The notes beneath the pieces were generated by a model, which saw nothing but the letters and a program-made list of their open reading frames with translations, did no database searches and was not told where the DNA came from. Of a stretch of DNA of 64,000 nt, positions 62,988-64,000 are shown in pieces (position 1 is the stretch's first letter; every line of letters begins with the position of its first letter). Source of the DNA: CAVSQX01 sp963730225 (GTDB lineage Bacteria > Planctomycetota > Phycisphaerae > Tepidisphaerales > Tepidisphaeraceae); NCBI GenBank assembly GCA_963730225.1, contig CAVSQX010000002.1:1116001-1180000 (forward strand), written 5' to 3'. Both the position numbers and the translations under genes were made by a program.

Positions 62988-63281
62988 ATGATTCAGCTAG
63001 ATGCCGGAAATGTACTGCTAAAACCGTCACATCGCAGGCAGGTAATGGCATACCTGCGCCGGGCGATGAAGATCGGCCAGCGACTGGGAAATTTTAATTT
63101 GAACCTGCGTTTGAGCCGATCGGGCCGGAATTATGACGTGCGGGCTAATGTGCGGGATTCGGCCGGGGATTTTTCGTGTCACAGCCGCGGTCATGATTGG
63201 CGCGACGTCATCCGTGAATTGTCTCGGATGCTGGTGAACCGCCTCCACTCGCAGTGGATGCTGCGCTCGGCTCTGGGATAA
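62988..63281 (+). CDS. Small basic protein, possibly HPF/RaiA-like
   Basis: The ATG at 62988 follows AAAGGAG at 62974-62980, a strong site. The 97-residue product begins MIQLDAGNVLLKPSHRRQVM, with two helices at about residues 15-35 and 68-90 (YLRRAMKIGQRLGNFN; DWRDVIRELSRMLVNRL) around a beta region LRLSRSGRNYDVRANVRD. The beta-alpha pattern and basic charge resemble hibernation-promoting factors (S30AE fold) without a C-terminal domain, but the match is weak. The long AT-poor stretch from 62768 to 62987 holds no other gene. Confidence 0.5.
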   Translation: MIQLDAGNVLLKPSHRRQVMAYLRRAMKIGQRLGNFNLNLRLSRSGRNYDVRANVRDSAGDFSCHSRGHDWRDVIRELSRMLVNRLHSQWMLRSALG

Positions 63282-63293
63282 CCAGGGCTGACT

Positions 63294-63321
63294 TGAATTC
63301 AAATCGAGGGCGGATATCTTC
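63294..63321 (+). promoter_or_regulatory. Predicted promoter of the tRNA gene
   Basis: TTGAAT (63294-63299), a 16-base spacer and TATCTT (63316-63321), ten bases ahead of the tRNA 5' end. Modest match to consensus. Confidence 0.35.
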
Positions 63322-63331
63322 GGCCCTACCG

Positions 63332-63403
63332 GCCGAAGTAGCTCAACGGTAGAGCACCGCTTTCGTAAAGCGGGGGTTAAGGGTTCAAATCCCTTCTTCG
63401 GCT
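63332..63403 (+). tRNA. tRNA-Thr (anticodon CGT)
   Basis: Full cloverleaf by eye: acceptor GCCGAAG/CTTCGGC with discriminator T at 63403, D-arm GCTC/GAGC, anticodon stem CCGCT/AGCGG around loop TTCGTAA (anticodon CGT), T-arm AAGGG/CCCTT with TTCAAAT loop. 72 nt. CCA is not encoded (GGT follows). The anticodon reads ACG, a threonine codon. Confidence 0.95.
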
Positions 63404-63469
63404 TTGGTATCGCATCGATTCCCATCTATTTTTGCGGAACCTTTTGGGGACTTGGACATCCATATATGC

Positions 63470-64000
63470 ATGGTGAATTCATGCATTCAAAGTGTCGTGC
63501 GCCGCTTTGCCGGGCCGCTGTTGGTTGTCATAATCGGTTTGCACGTCGTCGTGCCTGGTTCCAGCGCCTGCGCCGCCGAGCCGAAGGCGGATGTGCGGGC
63601 GCTGGTTGATGGCGATAATGCATTTGCTCTGGATCTGTACGCCCGTTTGGCCGGCGACAAAGGCAATCTATTCTTTTCTCCATACAGCATCAGTTCGGCT
63701 CTGGCGATGACCTGCGCCGCGCGCGCGGTCCGACCGCGGCGCAAATGAAGCAGGCGTTGCACTTCTCGTTGCCCGATCAGCAACTGCACACGGCTTTTCG
63801 GACGCTGTCGGATCAGTTGAATGCCGCCGGCACGGTCGATGGGAAAACTCTGTATGAACTGTCGGTGGCCAACGCCCTGTGGGGACAGAGCGGTTATTCC
63901 TATAACCCGCAATTCCTTCAACTGCTCAAGAATGATTACGATGCCCAACTGCACGAAGCGGACTTTGTCTCCGCGGCGGCGCAGGCGGCCAATGACATCA
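63470..64000 (+). CDS. Serpin-family protein, frameshifted and cut by the window end
   Basis: From the ATG at 63470 (MVNSCIQSVVRRFAGPLLVVIIGL) a signal peptide ends near CAAEP. Then comes a serpin fold: ADVRALVDGDNAFALDLYARL, GDKGNLFFSPYSISSALAMTCAA. The frame breaks near 63730; adding one base continues ARGPTAAQMKQALHFSLPDQQL and LYELSVANALWGQSGYSYNPQFLQLL. These are the conserved serpin N-terminal helices and shutter elements. The reactive-centre loop lies beyond the window. Bacterial serpins inhibit serine or cysteine proteases, usually outside the cell. Confidence 0.85.

Noticed and set aside
1..64000. CRISPR arrays, rRNA genes, prophage or replication origin
   Set aside because: No regularly spaced direct repeats, no rRNA-like sequence, no phage structural genes and no DnaA-box cluster or dnaA were seen.

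Overview
The window is a GC-rich chromosomal segment, mostly housekeeping genes, that looks planctomycetal and probably belongs to the Phycisphaerae or a neighbouring class. The evidence is a secreted protein with an LEPR-XLL-like N-terminus and a PEP-CTERM-like C-terminus, a prepilin-like protein with the H-X9-DG motif typical of planctomycete pseudopilins, a very large SecA (1313 aa), an orphan HslU, many lipoproteins, and heptamer repeats between genes. This lineage call is inference; no rRNA or other lineage marker is present.

Layout. 0-5.6 kb: DUF192 lipoprotein, SpoIIE-type phosphatase, a glycosyltransferase, frameshifted sucC, queC and an ASCH protein. 5.5-9 kb: a three-gene metal-chelate or cobalamin ABC importer and a divergent coiled-coil membrane protein. 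9-12.7 kb: a Gfo/Idh/MocA-aldo/keto reductase fusion beside serA. 12.8-24 kb: export and membrane functions (sppA, expanded secA, GT39-like enzyme, rsfS, divergent H+-pyrophosphatase). 24-31.4 kb: a structured noncoding stretch, secreted or membrane hypotheticals, a LysE-type exporter, a VWA protein, hslU and the PEP-CTERM protein. 31.4-36.9 kb is an accessory patch: two copies of a 71-bp repeat around an FkbM methyltransferase, a relic of an hslU 3' end, a nuclease-EVE-like protein, an M48-type peptidase and a SixA phosphatase. 37-43.7 kb: OPA transporter, sugar isomerase, RRM protein with a long leader, Mop-like protein, terpene-cyclase-like repeat protein, pseudopilin and aldo/keto reductase. 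43.7-52.5 kb is a regulatory run on one strand: ECF sigma, anti-sigma candidate, PDZ protein, histidine kinase, response regulator, GGDEF response regulator, comEC and a small HExxH membrane protein. 52.5-54.6 kb: rpmB-gatC-gatA. 54.67-57.32 kb: an intact IS1-like transposon with passengers. 57.3-61.3 kb: glycosyltransferase, galU, manC, ruvX. 61.3-64 kb: nucleoside transporter, small HPF-like protein, tRNA-Thr(CGT) and the start of a serpin.

Two points stand out. First, a 2633-bp IS1-like element (54677-57309) has 18-bp perfect terminal inverted repeats and an 8-bp target duplication. It carries three passengers: a PIN-domain protein, an unrecognised 272-aa partner and a small basic protein. 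It sits immediately beside a second TIR-like sequence. Second, at least 15 single-base frame breaks interrupt otherwise conserved genes (sucC, serA, manC, comEC and others). Many lie in short runs or GC-alternating tracts, so sequencing or assembly error is the most likely cause. For those genes I give the span of the reconstructed reading frame.
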